DNA of 64,000 nt, from contig JBNKHI010000011.1 of the NCBI GenBank assembly GCA_050290265.1, forward strand, positions 1 to 64,000, in the 5' to 3' direction. The notes below the pieces were generated by a model. The model worked only from the letters and a program-made list of their open reading frames with translations. It made no database searches and had not been told where the DNA came from. Origin of the DNA: JBNKFV01 sp050290265. Lineage in GTDB: Bacteria > Pseudomonadota > Gammaproteobacteria > Pseudomonadales > Cellvibrionaceae. Below are positions 1 through 9,210 of the stretch, piece by piece (position 1 is the stretch's first letter; each line of letters opens with the position of its first letter). A program made the translations under genes and the position numbers.

Positions 1-184
1 CAGGCCGCTGCCCGGTATGTGAAACCAACGGTCTCTACCCCCTAACCATGATCTAAACCTGTAAAACTGTTAGAATCCCCCTCCTTTGCTGTAGCTGGGC
101 ACATTCTGGGCCCGCAGTATTCTGATACAACTGTCTATGCAGCGCCTTTACCTTAGCCGTTAGCCTGTAAACTCTGGAAATACC

Positions 185-2020
185 TTGTCAAATCTATCCG
201 CATCTAAAAAAAGTAACTTTCGCTTTTTTCTGCACTACATTGCCCAACATAAAGGGTCATACGGCCTTGGGGTGGTCATGCTACTGGCCTCTAACTGGCT
301 GGCGGTTAGCATACCGCAAAAAGTCGGGACGTCTATCGACCTCTTAAAAGACTCGTTATTGGAAAACCAAACCCAATTCAACACCCTAGTGGCGTTGATT
401 ATTTTTCTGGCGCTCGCCATGATGGTTACGCGAACACTCTCCAGAATTCTCTTTTTCAATCCAGGCCGAGCCATTGAGCGCGACTTAAAAAACGAGGCGT
501 TTGCAAAACTCACGCGGCTACAGCGTGGCTTCCATGAGCAATATCCCACCGGCACCCTAATTTCCATTGTAAACAACGATATAAATGGTATTCGTGCTCT
601 GGCCGGCGTTGTGATGCTACAAGTCTTTAATATCAGTTTTGCCTTGTCGTTTACACCCTACAAAATGTGGCAGCTGTCACCACACTTGACGCTTTATTGC
701 ATGGTACCCGTGCTGACTACTTTTCTGGTGTCGCACCGGGCAATCGGCAGAATGCGGCAGATAATGAAGCAGCGCATGGTGGAGCTGCAAACATTGTCGA
801 CGCGCTCCGTCGAATTGCTAACCGGTATCGAAGTGATTAAGTCGAGCCAAATTTACAGCTGGGCTCGTTCAGAATTTGCAAAAGACAACGAGCTGCTGGC
901 ATCACGGTCAGTCAAACTGGCAAAAATCCGTACCTTGGTTATTCCAATTTTGGGCTATACCGACCGCATTATGAAGGTACTCATTATCGCCGTTGGTGGT
1001 ACCTATGTGATTCAATCTCAGTTAACCCTTGGCGACACGGTAGCATTTTTAACCTACGCAACCTTGCTAGCCATGCCGTTTTTCTCGTTGGCGATGATTT
1101 TTTCAGGTTTACAAAACGGTATGGTGAGTGTGGAAAGCTTACGTAAAATCTTGGATCAGGAAACGCCAGCGCAAGACGACAAACACTTGCCTGAGGTAGA
1201 GCAGCAGAAACTGTTTAGTACCGGAGTGAGCATTAAAAACCTGAGTTTCACCTATCCAAACCAAACGACGCCCGCGTTAAACAATGTCAGCTTTGACATT
1301 CGCCCTGGTCAGACCATTGGTATTTTGGGGCAAGTAGGCTCTGGTAAAACCACACTGGTAAACTGCCTGAATCGACACTTGGATGTTGAGCCAAATACCA
1401 TTTTTATCGACCATCATGATATCACCACACTGTCGCGCAAAGATTTACGCAGTGCGGTGCGCACCATTACCCAAGATCCGTTTCTATTTTCTGATACGGT
1501 GGCAAACAATATTCGCTTCAGTGCTGGCGATCAAAACGAACAATCACTGAGCGATGTGTTGTATGCGAGTGATATGCTCAAGGAAGTACAGAAGTTTCCC
1601 AGTAAAGAAGACACGCTCGTTGGCGAAAAAGGTATTTTATTATCTGGCGGACAAAAGCAACGACTAAGCTTGGCCCGCGCCATGTATACGCCGTCCAAAC
1701 TAATGATTTTGGATAACGTACTCTCTGCCGTAGACAACGAAACCGAACGTTTTCTGTTAAATCAAATATTCGAAAACATGCAAAGCCAAAGTATCTTGAT
1801 TGTGTCGCACCGCGCCACTGTTTTGGAGCGAGTGGACTACATTCTGGTGTTGGAAAACGGCGAAATTGTTGCCCGCGGCACCCATGAAGAACTACTACAA
1901 AGCTCACCGCTATATAAACAAACGTGGCAACTGCAATCTGAGGGCAATGACGAGACCTCCTCTGCCGGCCCTGCCACACCATCTGCACTATCGACAGCAC
2001 CAGGAGGGCAAGACGCATGA
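185..2020 (+). CDS. ABC exporter half-transporter, degenerate ATP site (MdlA-like)
   Basis: This is an inner-membrane ABC exporter half of 611 aa, with a transmembrane domain in residues ~1-320 and a nucleotide-binding domain from ~345. Walker A (GQVGSGKTT) lies near residue 382, the signature LSGGQ is intact, and the H-loop is VSHR. Walker B reads ILDN, with D510 followed by N511 where the catalytic Glu is expected, so this subunit's own ATP site is probably non-hydrolytic. The start is TTG at 185; no better start with a ribosome site was seen. The gene overlaps the next exporter by 4 bases (ATGA), so the two are translationally coupled and presumably form a heterodimer like MdlAB or TmrAB. 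The substrate cannot be read from the sequence. The C-terminal ~25 residues are a Ser/Ala/Pro-rich tail. Confidence 0.93.
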   Translation: MSNLSASKKSNFRFFLHYIAQHKGSYGLGVVMLLASNWLAVSIPQKVGTSIDLLKDSLLENQTQFNTLVALIIFLALAMMVTRTLSRILFFNPGRAIERDLKNEAFAKLTRLQRGFHEQYPTGTLISIVNNDINGIRALAGVVMLQVFNISFALSFTPYKMWQLSPHLTLYCMVPVLTTFLVSHRAIGRMRQIMKQRMVELQTLSTRSVELLTGIEVIKSSQIYSWARSEFAKDNELLASRSVKLAKIRTLVIPILGYTDRIMKVLIIAVGGTYVIQSQLTLGDTVAFLTYATLLAMPFFSLAMIFSGLQNGMVSVESLRKILDQETPAQDDKHLPEVEQQKLFSTGVSIKNLSFTYPNQTTPALNNVSFDIRPGQTIGILGQVGSGKTTLVNCLNRHLDVEPNTIFIDHHDITTLSRKDLRSAVRTITQDPFLFSDTVANNIRFSAGDQNEQSLSDVLYASDMLKEVQKFPSKEDTLVGEKGILLSGGQKQRLSLARAMYTPSKLMILDNVLSAVDNETERFLLNQIFENMQSQSILIVSHRATVLERVDYILVLENGEIVARGTHEELLQSSPLYKQTWQLQSEGNDETSSAGPATPSALSTAPGGQDA

Positions 2021-3858
2021 GAGAGTTTGCTAAACATAATGCCGCGCCTGTGAATGCTGATACTCATCGCCCTGCCCCTAAAGAACCTACCTTTGACTGG
2101 CAATTGATTCAGCGTTTTCTCAAGTATCTAAAACCCTATCGACGTCAGGTTATTGTAGGCGCAGCAGCTATCCCGTTTACCATTGTATTTAGTGTGCTGT
2201 TTCCCTGGTTGATCATGCACATTATCGACAAGCAAATTATCCCCGGTCATATCCAGGGCTTGTATTGGTGGTGTGGTCTGTTATTGCTGGTTTTAATAGG
2301 CAACTATCTGGCGGATGCACTATTCAGCTACTTATTGCAGAAGTCTGCCATCAAAGCATTAACCGATATGCGTGCAGACATGTTTGCCCGAATACTCGGG
2401 TTTCCGCGGCGCTATTTCGACAAAACCCCCATAGGCGTAACGCTAACCCGTTTAACCAGCGACCTTGAAGCCGTTAACGATTCGTTTGCCCAAGGCCTAT
2501 TGGGAATGGTGCGCGATATTTTTACCACCCTGGCACTGTTGATTTTCTTATTTGTGATCAACTGGAAGCTAGCGTTAATGGTGTTGCTGATTGGCCCTCC
2601 GACCTATTTGATCACCGAATCTTTACGACGCAAACTGCGTGACTCATACACCCGTGGCCGAGTTGTATTGTCGCAAGGTACCGGCTATTTGCAAGAATGC
2701 CTCAACGGCATTAAAACGGTTCAACTCTATTCCGCAGAAGAACAAGTAAAAAGAAAATACGGCGAATCAACTCAGGGCTTTTATGATGCCCAGTCACGCT
2801 CAAATTTTTATGACTCTGCGTTGTTTGCCATTATCGAAGGCATTACCACCATCGCGATGGCGTTAATCATCTGGTTTGGTGCGAAAGAAATCCTGGCGGC
2901 AACCGTCACGTACGGTGTACTGATTGGCTTTACGCAAACACTGGATCGAATCTTTGTCCCGATTCGTGATTTCACATCACAAGTTGCCTCTATTCAACGA
3001 GCCCTCGCAGCGTTTGGACATATTGAAGAAATTTTCGAACAACCACTGCAGGAAGAGCCAAAGGAAGAGCCAAAGAAAGAAATAAGAGAACAACCAAAAC
3101 AAATCCGGCAATCCATTGATCAAGCCTTTGACTCGCTGGTTTTTGACAATGTCAGCTTTCGCTACAATCAAGATGGCCCCTTAGTATTAGAGGGTGTGTC
3201 CTTTACTCTCAATAAAGGTGAGAAAATTGCGCTGGTTGGCAGCACGGGCTCCGGCAAGTCCACCATTCTGCGTTTGCTCACCAAAACCTACGACAACTAC
3301 GAAGGCTCTATAAAGCTGAACGGACAAGAATTGCGTGATATTCCTGTAGCCGAAGTGGCCACGTGGTTTTCATTGATGCAACAAGAAGTTTTTCTGTTCA
3401 ATGAATCACTGGAGTTCAATATTGCATTAGACAGAGACGGTATTACTCGCGAACAGGTCGTAGAAGCAGCCCGCTATGTTTATGCAGACGGCTTTATCGA
3501 GAAGTTACCCAATGACTATAGCTTTAAGATTCAAGGTAATGGGAACAACCTTTCCGCTGGCCAGTGCCAGCTGATTGCGTTCGCGCGCGCTATTGCATCG
3601 GGGTCGGATGTGGTTTTACTGGATGAGGCAACCAGCTCTGTGGACTCGGTGACTGAACGCCTGATTCAAAAAGCCATCGACCACGTCTTTAACGACAAAA
3701 CGGTCATCGCGATTGCGCACCGGCTCAGTACCATCCAGCACTCAGACCAAATTCTGGTATTGGATAAAGGCCGTATCATCGAACGCGGCTCTCATTCAGC
3801 ACTGGTAAAAGCACGCGGTTTTTACGCCAATCTATTGAAAGAGTTACCCACTAGCTAA
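2017..3858 (+). CDS. ABC exporter half-transporter, catalytic subunit (MdlB-like)
   Basis: This is the 613-aa partner of the upstream exporter, sharing an ATGA overlap with it. It has six predicted membrane helices in residues ~40-315 and an ATPase domain from ~375. Walker A is GSTGSGKST (408-416) and Walker B is LLDEA with D536 and catalytic E537. The signature is LSAGQ rather than LSGGQ. In a head-to-tail dimer this degenerate signature would face the degenerate Walker B of the partner, leaving one competent site made of this Walker A/B and the partner's LSGGQ. A Glu/Lys/Pro-rich charged linker (about residues 343-367) separates the two domains. The gene is followed by a hairpin terminator. 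The family exports lipids, drugs or peptides; the cargo is unknown. Confidence 0.94.
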   Translation: MREFAKHNAAPVNADTHRPAPKEPTFDWQLIQRFLKYLKPYRRQVIVGAAAIPFTIVFSVLFPWLIMHIIDKQIIPGHIQGLYWWCGLLLLVLIGNYLADALFSYLLQKSAIKALTDMRADMFARILGFPRRYFDKTPIGVTLTRLTSDLEAVNDSFAQGLLGMVRDIFTTLALLIFLFVINWKLALMVLLIGPPTYLITESLRRKLRDSYTRGRVVLSQGTGYLQECLNGIKTVQLYSAEEQVKRKYGESTQGFYDAQSRSNFYDSALFAIIEGITTIAMALIIWFGAKEILAATVTYGVLIGFTQTLDRIFVPIRDFTSQVASIQRALAAFGHIEEIFEQPLQEEPKEEPKKEIREQPKQIRQSIDQAFDSLVFDNVSFRYNQDGPLVLEGVSFTLNKGEKIALVGSTGSGKSTILRLLTKTYDNYEGSIKLNGQELRDIPVAEVATWFSLMQQEVFLFNESLEFNIALDRDGITREQVVEAARYVYADGFIEKLPNDYSFKIQGNGNNLSAGQCQLIAFARAIASGSDVVLLDEATSSVDSVTERLIQKAIDHVFNDKTVIAIAHRLSTIQHSDQILVLDKGRIIERGSHSALVKARGFYANLLKELPTS

Positions 3859-3878
3859 GTGTACCTCAATGATCCGCA

Positions 3879-3915
3879 ACCGGCGCTAAGCAAGCCCCCA
3901 GCGCCGGTAGCCTTT
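3879..3915 (+). terminator. Rho-independent terminator after the ABC exporter pair
   Basis: A 9-bp perfect stem (ACCGGCGCT at 3879-3887 with AGCGCCGGT at 3900-3908) has a 12-base loop. It is followed by a T-rich run (CCTTTTCCTT), 20 bases after the exporter stop codon. Confidence 0.75.
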
Positions 3916-3979
3916 TCCTTCTTCAAGCCACCAGCCCTCGCTATCGCCGCTGCCAGTAAAACAATTCACACCTCCCAAA

Positions 3980-4010
3980 AATCTAATTGATAACACTTAT
4001 CAATTAGATT
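3980..4010. promoter_or_regulatory. Fur-like palindromic operator upstream of the porin
   Basis: The 14-bp arms AATCTAATTGATAA and TTATCAATTAGATT are perfect inverted repeats separated by CAC. The core TGATAAC-A-CTTATCA matches the 7-1-7 Fur pattern (TGATAAT-N-ATTATCA) at 12 of 14 arm positions. It ends 35 bases before the porin ATG, where it could block a promoter. Assignment to Fur is inference; another dimeric regulator is possible. Confidence 0.65.
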
Positions 4011-4045
4011 AAGATTCGCAAAATTTCTACTTAGGGAGATATACA

Positions 4046-5260
4046 ATGAAAAAAACGCTTCTCGCCGTCGCACTGGGTCTGGGCTCTTTACAGGCTTTCG
4101 GCCAGCAAACGCCATCTATGGACGAAATGTGGCAAATCATCCAACAACAGCAGGCTGAAATTAAAGCCCTGAAAGGTCAATTGAATAACGCTGAAAACAA
4201 AGTAGAAGAAATCGACCTGAAGGTGGTAGCCACCGCCGATGCTATTGAAAATAATACGACTGCGGCAGGCTCCAGCGCCGACTGGACAGCAAAAACTCGA
4301 ATCGGTGGTTATGGAGAACATCACTACAACAACTTTGAAGACAGTAACAATCAGGTAGACGCCCACCGCTTTGTGCTGTTTTTGAGCCATCAGTTTTCCG
4401 ATACCGTGCGCATGTTTTCAGAACTGGAAGTTGAGCACGGTTTTGCGGGCCCAGACGATGAAGCCCCAGGCGAAGTCGAATTGGAGCAAGCTTACATTGA
4501 GTGGGATTTTGCAAAAAACCACAGCTTGGTGGCCGGTCAGTTCCTAATCCCTGTGGGTATCATGAATGAAACTCACGAACCCGATACATTCTATGGCGTT
4601 GAACGCAACTCAGTAGAAAAAAATATTTTGCCTGCAACCTGGTGGGAGACCGGCTTGATGGCTAAAGGGGAAATCGCCCCCGGTTTTACCTATAAAGCCG
4701 GTGTTCACAGTGGTTTAAATATAGATGTTGGCGCCGGTGATTTTAAGATCCGCGATGGCCGCCAAAAGTCGGCTAAAGCCACCGCTGAAGATTTAGCTTA
4801 CACGGCACAATTCGCTTATACCGCGATACAAGGCCTGGAACTGGCCGCTACGCTGCAATACCAGGAAGATGTGGCCCAAGGCTTAGGTGCCGAGACTTAC
4901 TCTGCACTGCTAACGGAACTACATGCCATTTACACCACGGGCAATGCTCAAGTTCGCGCGCTTTGGGCGGAATGGGATATTGACGGCAACGCTTTTGCTG
5001 CCAATGGAACTGACGAACAAGGTGGCTGGTATATAGAACCGTCCTATAAACTCAATGACCAACTCGGTGTGTTTGCACGTTACAGCAGATGGAATAACGC
5101 AGCGGGCTTAAGCAGTACAGATGACAATAAAGTGTGGGCCTATGGCGTAAATTATTGGTTAACCCCCGGCGTTGTCTTTAAGGCAGACTACACCGATAAC
5201 GTTGATGTTGCCGGAGCCGACAACGACAGCTTTAACTTAGGTTTAGGCTGGTCCTTCTAA
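4046..5260 (+). CDS. Outer-membrane porin (phosphate-selective porin O/P-like)
   Basis: This is a 404-aa outer-membrane beta-barrel protein. The N-terminus is a clear signal peptide (MKKTLLAVALGLG..., cleavage near residue 19-20). A short coiled-coil segment with QQQ and Glu/Lys heptads follows (~25-55), a common trimerisation element of porins. The rest is made of alternating amphipathic strands and ends in the terminal Phe (GLGWSF) recognised by the BAM machinery. A good ribosome site (AGGGAG) precedes the ATG. It is the first gene after the Fur-like palindrome and lies upstream of an FMN-binding and a PepSY-type gene, so it may admit an iron- or flavin-related solute. A terminator separates it from those genes. 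The solute is not known; the porin O/P relationship is by general appearance only. Confidence 0.85.
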   Translation: MKKTLLAVALGLGSLQAFGQQTPSMDEMWQIIQQQQAEIKALKGQLNNAENKVEEIDLKVVATADAIENNTTAAGSSADWTAKTRIGGYGEHHYNNFEDSNNQVDAHRFVLFLSHQFSDTVRMFSELEVEHGFAGPDDEAPGEVELEQAYIEWDFAKNHSLVAGQFLIPVGIMNETHEPDTFYGVERNSVEKNILPATWWETGLMAKGEIAPGFTYKAGVHSGLNIDVGAGDFKIRDGRQKSAKATAEDLAYTAQFAYTAIQGLELAATLQYQEDVAQGLGAETYSALLTELHAIYTTGNAQVRALWAEWDIDGNAFAANGTDEQGGWYIEPSYKLNDQLGVFARYSRWNNAAGLSSTDDNKVWAYGVNYWLTPGVVFKADYTDNVDVAGADNDSFNLGLGWSF

Positions 5261-5312
5261 AACCAACTGTTGCAAGTCCATGCTGATACAGCGTATGTGT
5301 AAATGGTATTGA

Positions 5313-5362
5313 CGCATAAACGGTACGTGCAAAATAAAGGGAGCAGCGCTCCCTTTTATGCG
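5313..5362 (+). terminator. Hairpin terminator after the porin
   Basis: A 9-bp stem (AAAGGGAGC at 5336-5344, GCTCCCTTT at 5348-5356) with a 3-base loop is followed by T and AT. A second outer pairing (CGCATAAA at 5313-5320 with TTTATGCG at 5355-5362) could form an alternative fold. Confidence 0.75.
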
Positions 5363-5470
5363 TCACACCACAGACCTGTTGTAGGATTAAAACGCGACAC
5401 CAAGGACTGCGTAACCGAAGACAATCCGGTCTATGACTAACCAACCCGTAACCTAATAACAACATACCCT

Positions 5471-6037
5471 ATGCGAATGTACATTGCCTGGCTAAACACT
5501 CTAGTTATCTTGTTAAGTTACCTTGCTACGCCATTGGCCCTGGCGCAAAAAGGAGAGTATCTAACCAGTGCAGAACTGCACGCTTTGGCGTTTCCTGACC
5601 AGCCAATGCAATGGCAAACGTTATGGATAAACCAAAACCAACGGGAATCCATTGAGGAGATTCTGGGGCATGCCTTACCCGGTCTGCGCATTCGCTACTG
5701 GGGGCACGAGCACAAAACGGCGTGGATATTTGAAGAAATCGGTAAAGAGCTACCCATTACAGTGGGCATTATTATCGACAATAACAAAGTACGACAACTG
5801 CGAGTGATGAACTATCGCGAGAGTCGTGGTGGCGAAGTCCGGCATGATTTTTTCACGCAACAATTCCACGATATTAGCCTTGTACAAACTAAACATTCTT
5901 ACGGACTCGACCAACCTATCGACGGAATCACCGGTGCGACCCTGTCGGTACGTGCACTAAAAAAAGTTGCTACACTGGCGCTGTATTGTCACACCCAAAC
6001 ACCTTTTTCCCAACCGCCAGCAACCACAGAGCACTAA
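5471..6037 (+). CDS. Periplasmic FMN-binding-domain protein with flavinylation motif
   Basis: This 188-aa exported protein has an N-terminal hydrophobic signal segment ending near LALA. Close to the C-terminus is DGITGATLS (151-159), the D-x-x-[ST]-G-A-[ST] signature where ApbE attaches FMN covalently, here to T157. Proteins of this family carry electrons in the periplasm, as in RnfG, NqrC and small flavinylated FMN-binding proteins. Six bases separate it from the next gene, a two-helix PepSY-type membrane protein, so the two probably pass electrons between a membrane haem or quinol partner and periplasmic flavin. With the Fur-like site upstream, ferric-iron reduction is a reasonable guess. 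No apbE gene is in this window. Confidence 0.85.
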   Translation: MRMYIAWLNTLVILLSYLATPLALAQKGEYLTSAELHALAFPDQPMQWQTLWINQNQRESIEEILGHALPGLRIRYWGHEHKTAWIFEEIGKELPITVGIIIDNNKVRQLRVMNYRESRGGEVRHDFFTQQFHDISLVQTKHSYGLDQPIDGITGATLSVRALKKVATLALYCHTQTPFSQPPATTEH

Positions 6038-6043
6038 ATTACC

Positions 6044-6874
6044 GTGACCCAAAAACTGCGTATTTCGCCCTCTGTTAGCAACCGAGCTTTACACAAACGA
6101 CGATTTTTTTGGGTCTGGCATCGCCGCCTGGGTTTGATATCGCTACTCCTCGTGATCATTCTCAGTGTTACTGGAATACTACTGAATCATACGGAGACAT
6201 TGCGCCTGGATGAAAAACCCCTGCGCAATTTTTTGCTGTTAAAACTTTATGGTATCGAAAAACCCGACATTCAGAGCATTGCCCTTTCTCAGCACTGGCT
6301 GAGCCAGGTAGGTTCAGCGTTGTATATTGATGATAAAAAACTTCTCACCTGTAAAGGCAAATTAATCGGTGCGGCTGCTAATCATGATTTAATCGTTGCT
6401 GCTTGTCGCAACGAACTCATTTTACTCACCACGGATTTTCAATTAATTGAACGCATTGGGGAAAATTATGGTTTACCCAACCCCATTACACAATTCGGGT
6501 TATGTGACACAACGTTTTGCCTGCGGACAGAAAAAAATCTGTTTACGCTGAACTTTGACCAACTGCAATGGACACCGTTACAACCACCAACAAAAGCGCA
6601 GACGGCCGTGCACGCCCCATTACCGAGTACATTAAAAACTTCATCAGTCGCACTACCACCAAAACTAAGAGAAACCTTGGTCAATAACTATTTAGGCAAC
6701 GACATTAGCTGGGAGCGAGTTATTCTCGACTTACACAGTGGACGCATTTTGGGTGCAGTTGGCGTTGCTTTAATGGACTTAGCCGCCATTGCTCTATTGG
6801 TGCTAGGAATATCTGGCTTTTGGCTCTGGTGGAGTGGCCCCGGAAAAAAACGCAAAACAACAAAGTCTAACTAG
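6044..6874 (+). CDS. PepSY-associated membrane protein
   Basis: This 276-aa membrane protein starts with GTG at 6044, six bases after the FMN-binding gene. A first helix (about residues 24-48) begins with WHRRLGL and ends in LLNH, the His-bearing pattern of PepSY-associated helices thought to hold haem. A periplasmic domain of about 185 residues follows, then a second helix (~240-266) ending in FWLWWSGPGKK and a basic cytoplasmic tail. It is shorter than four-helix ferric reductases of the PiuB/FoxB type, so it is a reduced relative. With its neighbour it likely forms a membrane-to-periplasm electron path. The haem-binding role is known for the wider family and is not shown here. Confidence 0.8.
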   Translation: MTQKLRISPSVSNRALHKRRFFWVWHRRLGLISLLLVIILSVTGILLNHTETLRLDEKPLRNFLLLKLYGIEKPDIQSIALSQHWLSQVGSALYIDDKKLLTCKGKLIGAAANHDLIVAACRNELILLTTDFQLIERIGENYGLPNPITQFGLCDTTFCLRTEKNLFTLNFDQLQWTPLQPPTKAQTAVHAPLPSTLKTSSVALPPKLRETLVNNYLGNDISWERVILDLHSGRILGAVGVALMDLAAIALLVLGISGFWLWWSGPGKKRKTTKSN

Positions 6875-7048
6875 GATTAGGCATTCACGCTGATTTGCTA
6901 GAAGGATATAACCCATCAAGGAGTAAGGCTGACATTGCCACTGCTCGAAACCGGCGCGCACTAAGCATACAATGGAGCACTCTATTCATAGACTCTGAAG
7001 CTAAACGCTGTCCAAGTCTGAAACAGTCGCCAAGCCGAGGTCGCTCCG

Positions 7049-8530
7049 ATGTCTGATCCAAAGCCAATCCCGTTTGACAACACCTATATTCAGCTACCTG
7101 AGCATTTTTATAGCCGCCATGAACCTGCCAATGCGAGCGCACCGCACATCATTCGCACCAATGGCGCCCTGGCAAGAAAACTAGGTATAGACGAACACTG
7201 GTTTACCAGTGAAGATGCCATCGCGGTATTTGCGGGGAACAAGATATTGCCCGGTTCGGAGCCCATTGCGACCGTGTATGCAGCTCATCAATTTGGCGGC
7301 TGGAACCCACAGCTCGGTGATGGTCGCGCGCTGCTTCTGGGTGAAGTTATCGGCACGGACGGACAACGCTATGATATCCAGCTAAAAGGCTCAGGTCGTA
7401 CACGCTACTCTCGCTCCGGCGACGGCCTTTCACCATTGGGGCCCGTGCTAAGGGAATATATTATTAGCGAGGCAATGGCAGCCCTAGGCATACCTACTAC
7501 CCGTAGCCTAGCGGCGGTCACCACCGGCAACAACGTTATCCGTGACCAGGTATTACCGGGTGCGATACTCACACGTGTAGCACGAAGTCATATTCGCGTC
7601 GGGCACTTTCAATACTTTTCCAGTCGCGGCGATACAGCCGCCGTAAAGATACTCGCCGACCACCTCATTGCCCGCGACTTTCCAAACCTGGTAGACACCG
7701 TTAATCCTTATGCCGAGCTGTTAGAACAGGCCATTAGCAGACAAGTACGTCTTATCGTCCAGTGGCAGCTAGTTGGCTTTATTCATGGCGTAATGAATAC
7801 CGACAACATGCTAGTGGCTGGCGAAACCATTGACTATGGACCGTGTGCTTTTATGGATGAATATGATCCCACTGCCTGCTATAGCTCAATCGACCACTCG
7901 GGCCGCTATTCTTATAAAAATCAGCCCCCTATTGCGCAGTGGAACTTGTCCTGGTTAGCCCAATCACTGCTACCGTTGATTGATGAAAACCAGACACAAG
8001 CTGTTGAAACAGCACAAAACATGCTCAGTGCCTTTGCGAGTTTGTACCAACAAGAATACACAACCGGTTTACTGAATAAACTCGGGTTACTGAATGCAAA
8101 TCCGGAGGCGCTATCGCTAACCGAAGAGTTTCTAACAACGATGGCCGCAGAAAAACAGGATTTCACGCTGACCTTTCGCCACCTCGCAGATGCAGTCAGC
8201 GATGAAAACCCTGAGAGAGAAAGGGTAGACGTTCAGCTACCCGATAGATTTAAACCCTTGATTAGCCAATGGCAAAAACTGCTCCAACAGGAAGGCCGAA
8301 AAGCAAGTGACATTCAGCAGCAAATGGACAAAACTAACCCGGCGTTTATTCCACGTAATCATTTGGTGGAAGCTGCCATTCAAGCAGCGCAGTTAGACGG
8401 CGATCTCCGCCCCTTTCATCGCCTTGTGGACAGACTTGCTGAGCCATATACCTACACCGCTACCGACTATGATCTTGCGCAACCACCCCGGCCCGAGCAA
8501 GTTGTTAGGCAAACATTTTGCGGAACGTGA
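7049..8530 (+). CDS. selO: Protein adenylyltransferase SelO (YdiU)
   Basis: This 493-aa pseudokinase-fold enzyme transfers AMP from ATP to Ser, Thr or Tyr of target proteins and is linked to redox homeostasis. The catalytic set described for the Pseudomonas enzyme is present at the same numbers: K113 (QLKGSG), E136 (REY), R176 and R183, N253 (NTDNM) and D262 (DYGP). The C-terminus is FCGT, a Cys in the place where some homologues have selenocysteine, so the bacterial Cys form is seen. It stands alone on this strand, with 174 bases upstream and an AT-rich gap downstream. Length fits the family (about 480-490 aa). Confidence 0.96.
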   Translation: MSDPKPIPFDNTYIQLPEHFYSRHEPANASAPHIIRTNGALARKLGIDEHWFTSEDAIAVFAGNKILPGSEPIATVYAAHQFGGWNPQLGDGRALLLGEVIGTDGQRYDIQLKGSGRTRYSRSGDGLSPLGPVLREYIISEAMAALGIPTTRSLAAVTTGNNVIRDQVLPGAILTRVARSHIRVGHFQYFSSRGDTAAVKILADHLIARDFPNLVDTVNPYAELLEQAISRQVRLIVQWQLVGFIHGVMNTDNMLVAGETIDYGPCAFMDEYDPTACYSSIDHSGRYSYKNQPPIAQWNLSWLAQSLLPLIDENQTQAVETAQNMLSAFASLYQQEYTTGLLNKLGLLNANPEALSLTEEFLTTMAAEKQDFTLTFRHLADAVSDENPERERVDVQLPDRFKPLISQWQKLLQQEGRKASDIQQQMDKTNPAFIPRNHLVEAAIQAAQLDGDLRPFHRLVDRLAEPYTYTATDYDLAQPPRPEQVVRQTFCGT

Positions 8531-8655
8531 AATATAGAATTTTACGATCATAAAATGTTTTTCTATCATCAAAAATTGATATGATGTGAACTACAGATGA
8601 ACTTATCACTAAAATTTCACTTGCCACCACAACGAAATTTTTCTAAATTGCACGC

Positions 8656-8976
8656 ATGATATTCAGTGCTCAAACATTTGCCTCCCGTATTCGCTCTCGC
8701 TGGCGGGCGGGCCTGTGGGCGCTGGCAGCGGTTGTACTGTTAACCTCAGTCATTGAGCTGAGCCACAATCACTACCTTGCTACTGGTGTAGATACCCAAG
8801 ACTGTGCTGTCTGCCAACATTCGGTTTCATTTGATAAAGCTCTAGCCAGTCATTTTGCCGTTGTTTTAGATGTCGGTCTAACCGAACAATCTGCTAACAT
8901 CCCACTCAACGAAACCTTTCTACCTTTTTTGGTCGGCTATCAAAGTCGCGCCCCACCGAAGCAACTCCACGTTTAA
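8656..8976 (+). CDS. Small exported DUF2946-type protein, possible zinc chaperone
   Basis: This 106-aa protein has one N-terminal membrane or signal segment (~19-34), followed by a compact metal-site pattern of H37-x-H39, C50-x-x-C53 and H55. It ends with a conserved-looking SRAPP segment. The arrangement matches the small DUF2946-like proteins sometimes called zinc-uptake chaperones. It lies directly upstream of a ZnuD-like TonB-dependent receptor on the same strand, which supports a role in zinc handling at the outer membrane or periplasm. No clear Zur operator was found in the AT-rich 125 bases upstream. Function is inferred from motif plus neighbour only. Confidence 0.75.
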   Translation: MIFSAQTFASRIRSRWRAGLWALAAVVLLTSVIELSHNHYLATGVDTQDCAVCQHSVSFDKALASHFAVVLDVGLTEQSANIPLNETFLPFLVGYQSRAPPKQLHV

Positions 8977-9210
8977 TTCAATTGTTTAATACCCCAACTA
9001 TGTTGCCGCGCGTTCTGTGTACTTTGCGCCTGTGTGTTGTGTCTGTATGTGCGAAAAACTGCGCACTCAGAACTGATATATAGCCTGTGCGCGAAACACG
9101 ATACATGCGGTATTAATAGGGAACACTATTGTTTATTTAGCAGGTCACGCTGTTTGTTGGCGGCGCGTTGTATGCCGCCTCAACCACACAGTGTCTGTTC
9201 GGAGTTAGTC

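Noticed and set aside
1578..2018. Long antisense open frame inside the ABC exporter
   Set aside because: Opposite-strand shadow of a well-supported gene.
8519..8530. Selenocysteine in SelO
   Set aside because: The position is a normal Cys codon, followed by GT and a TGA stop.
8531..8655. Zur box before the zinc-site protein
   Set aside because: No convincing dyad matching the Zur pattern; only AT-rich sequence and a 5-bp repeat.
9034..9210. Upstream extension of the ZnuD-like frame
   Set aside because: It has no signal-peptide character and the ATG at 9211 has a good ribosome site.
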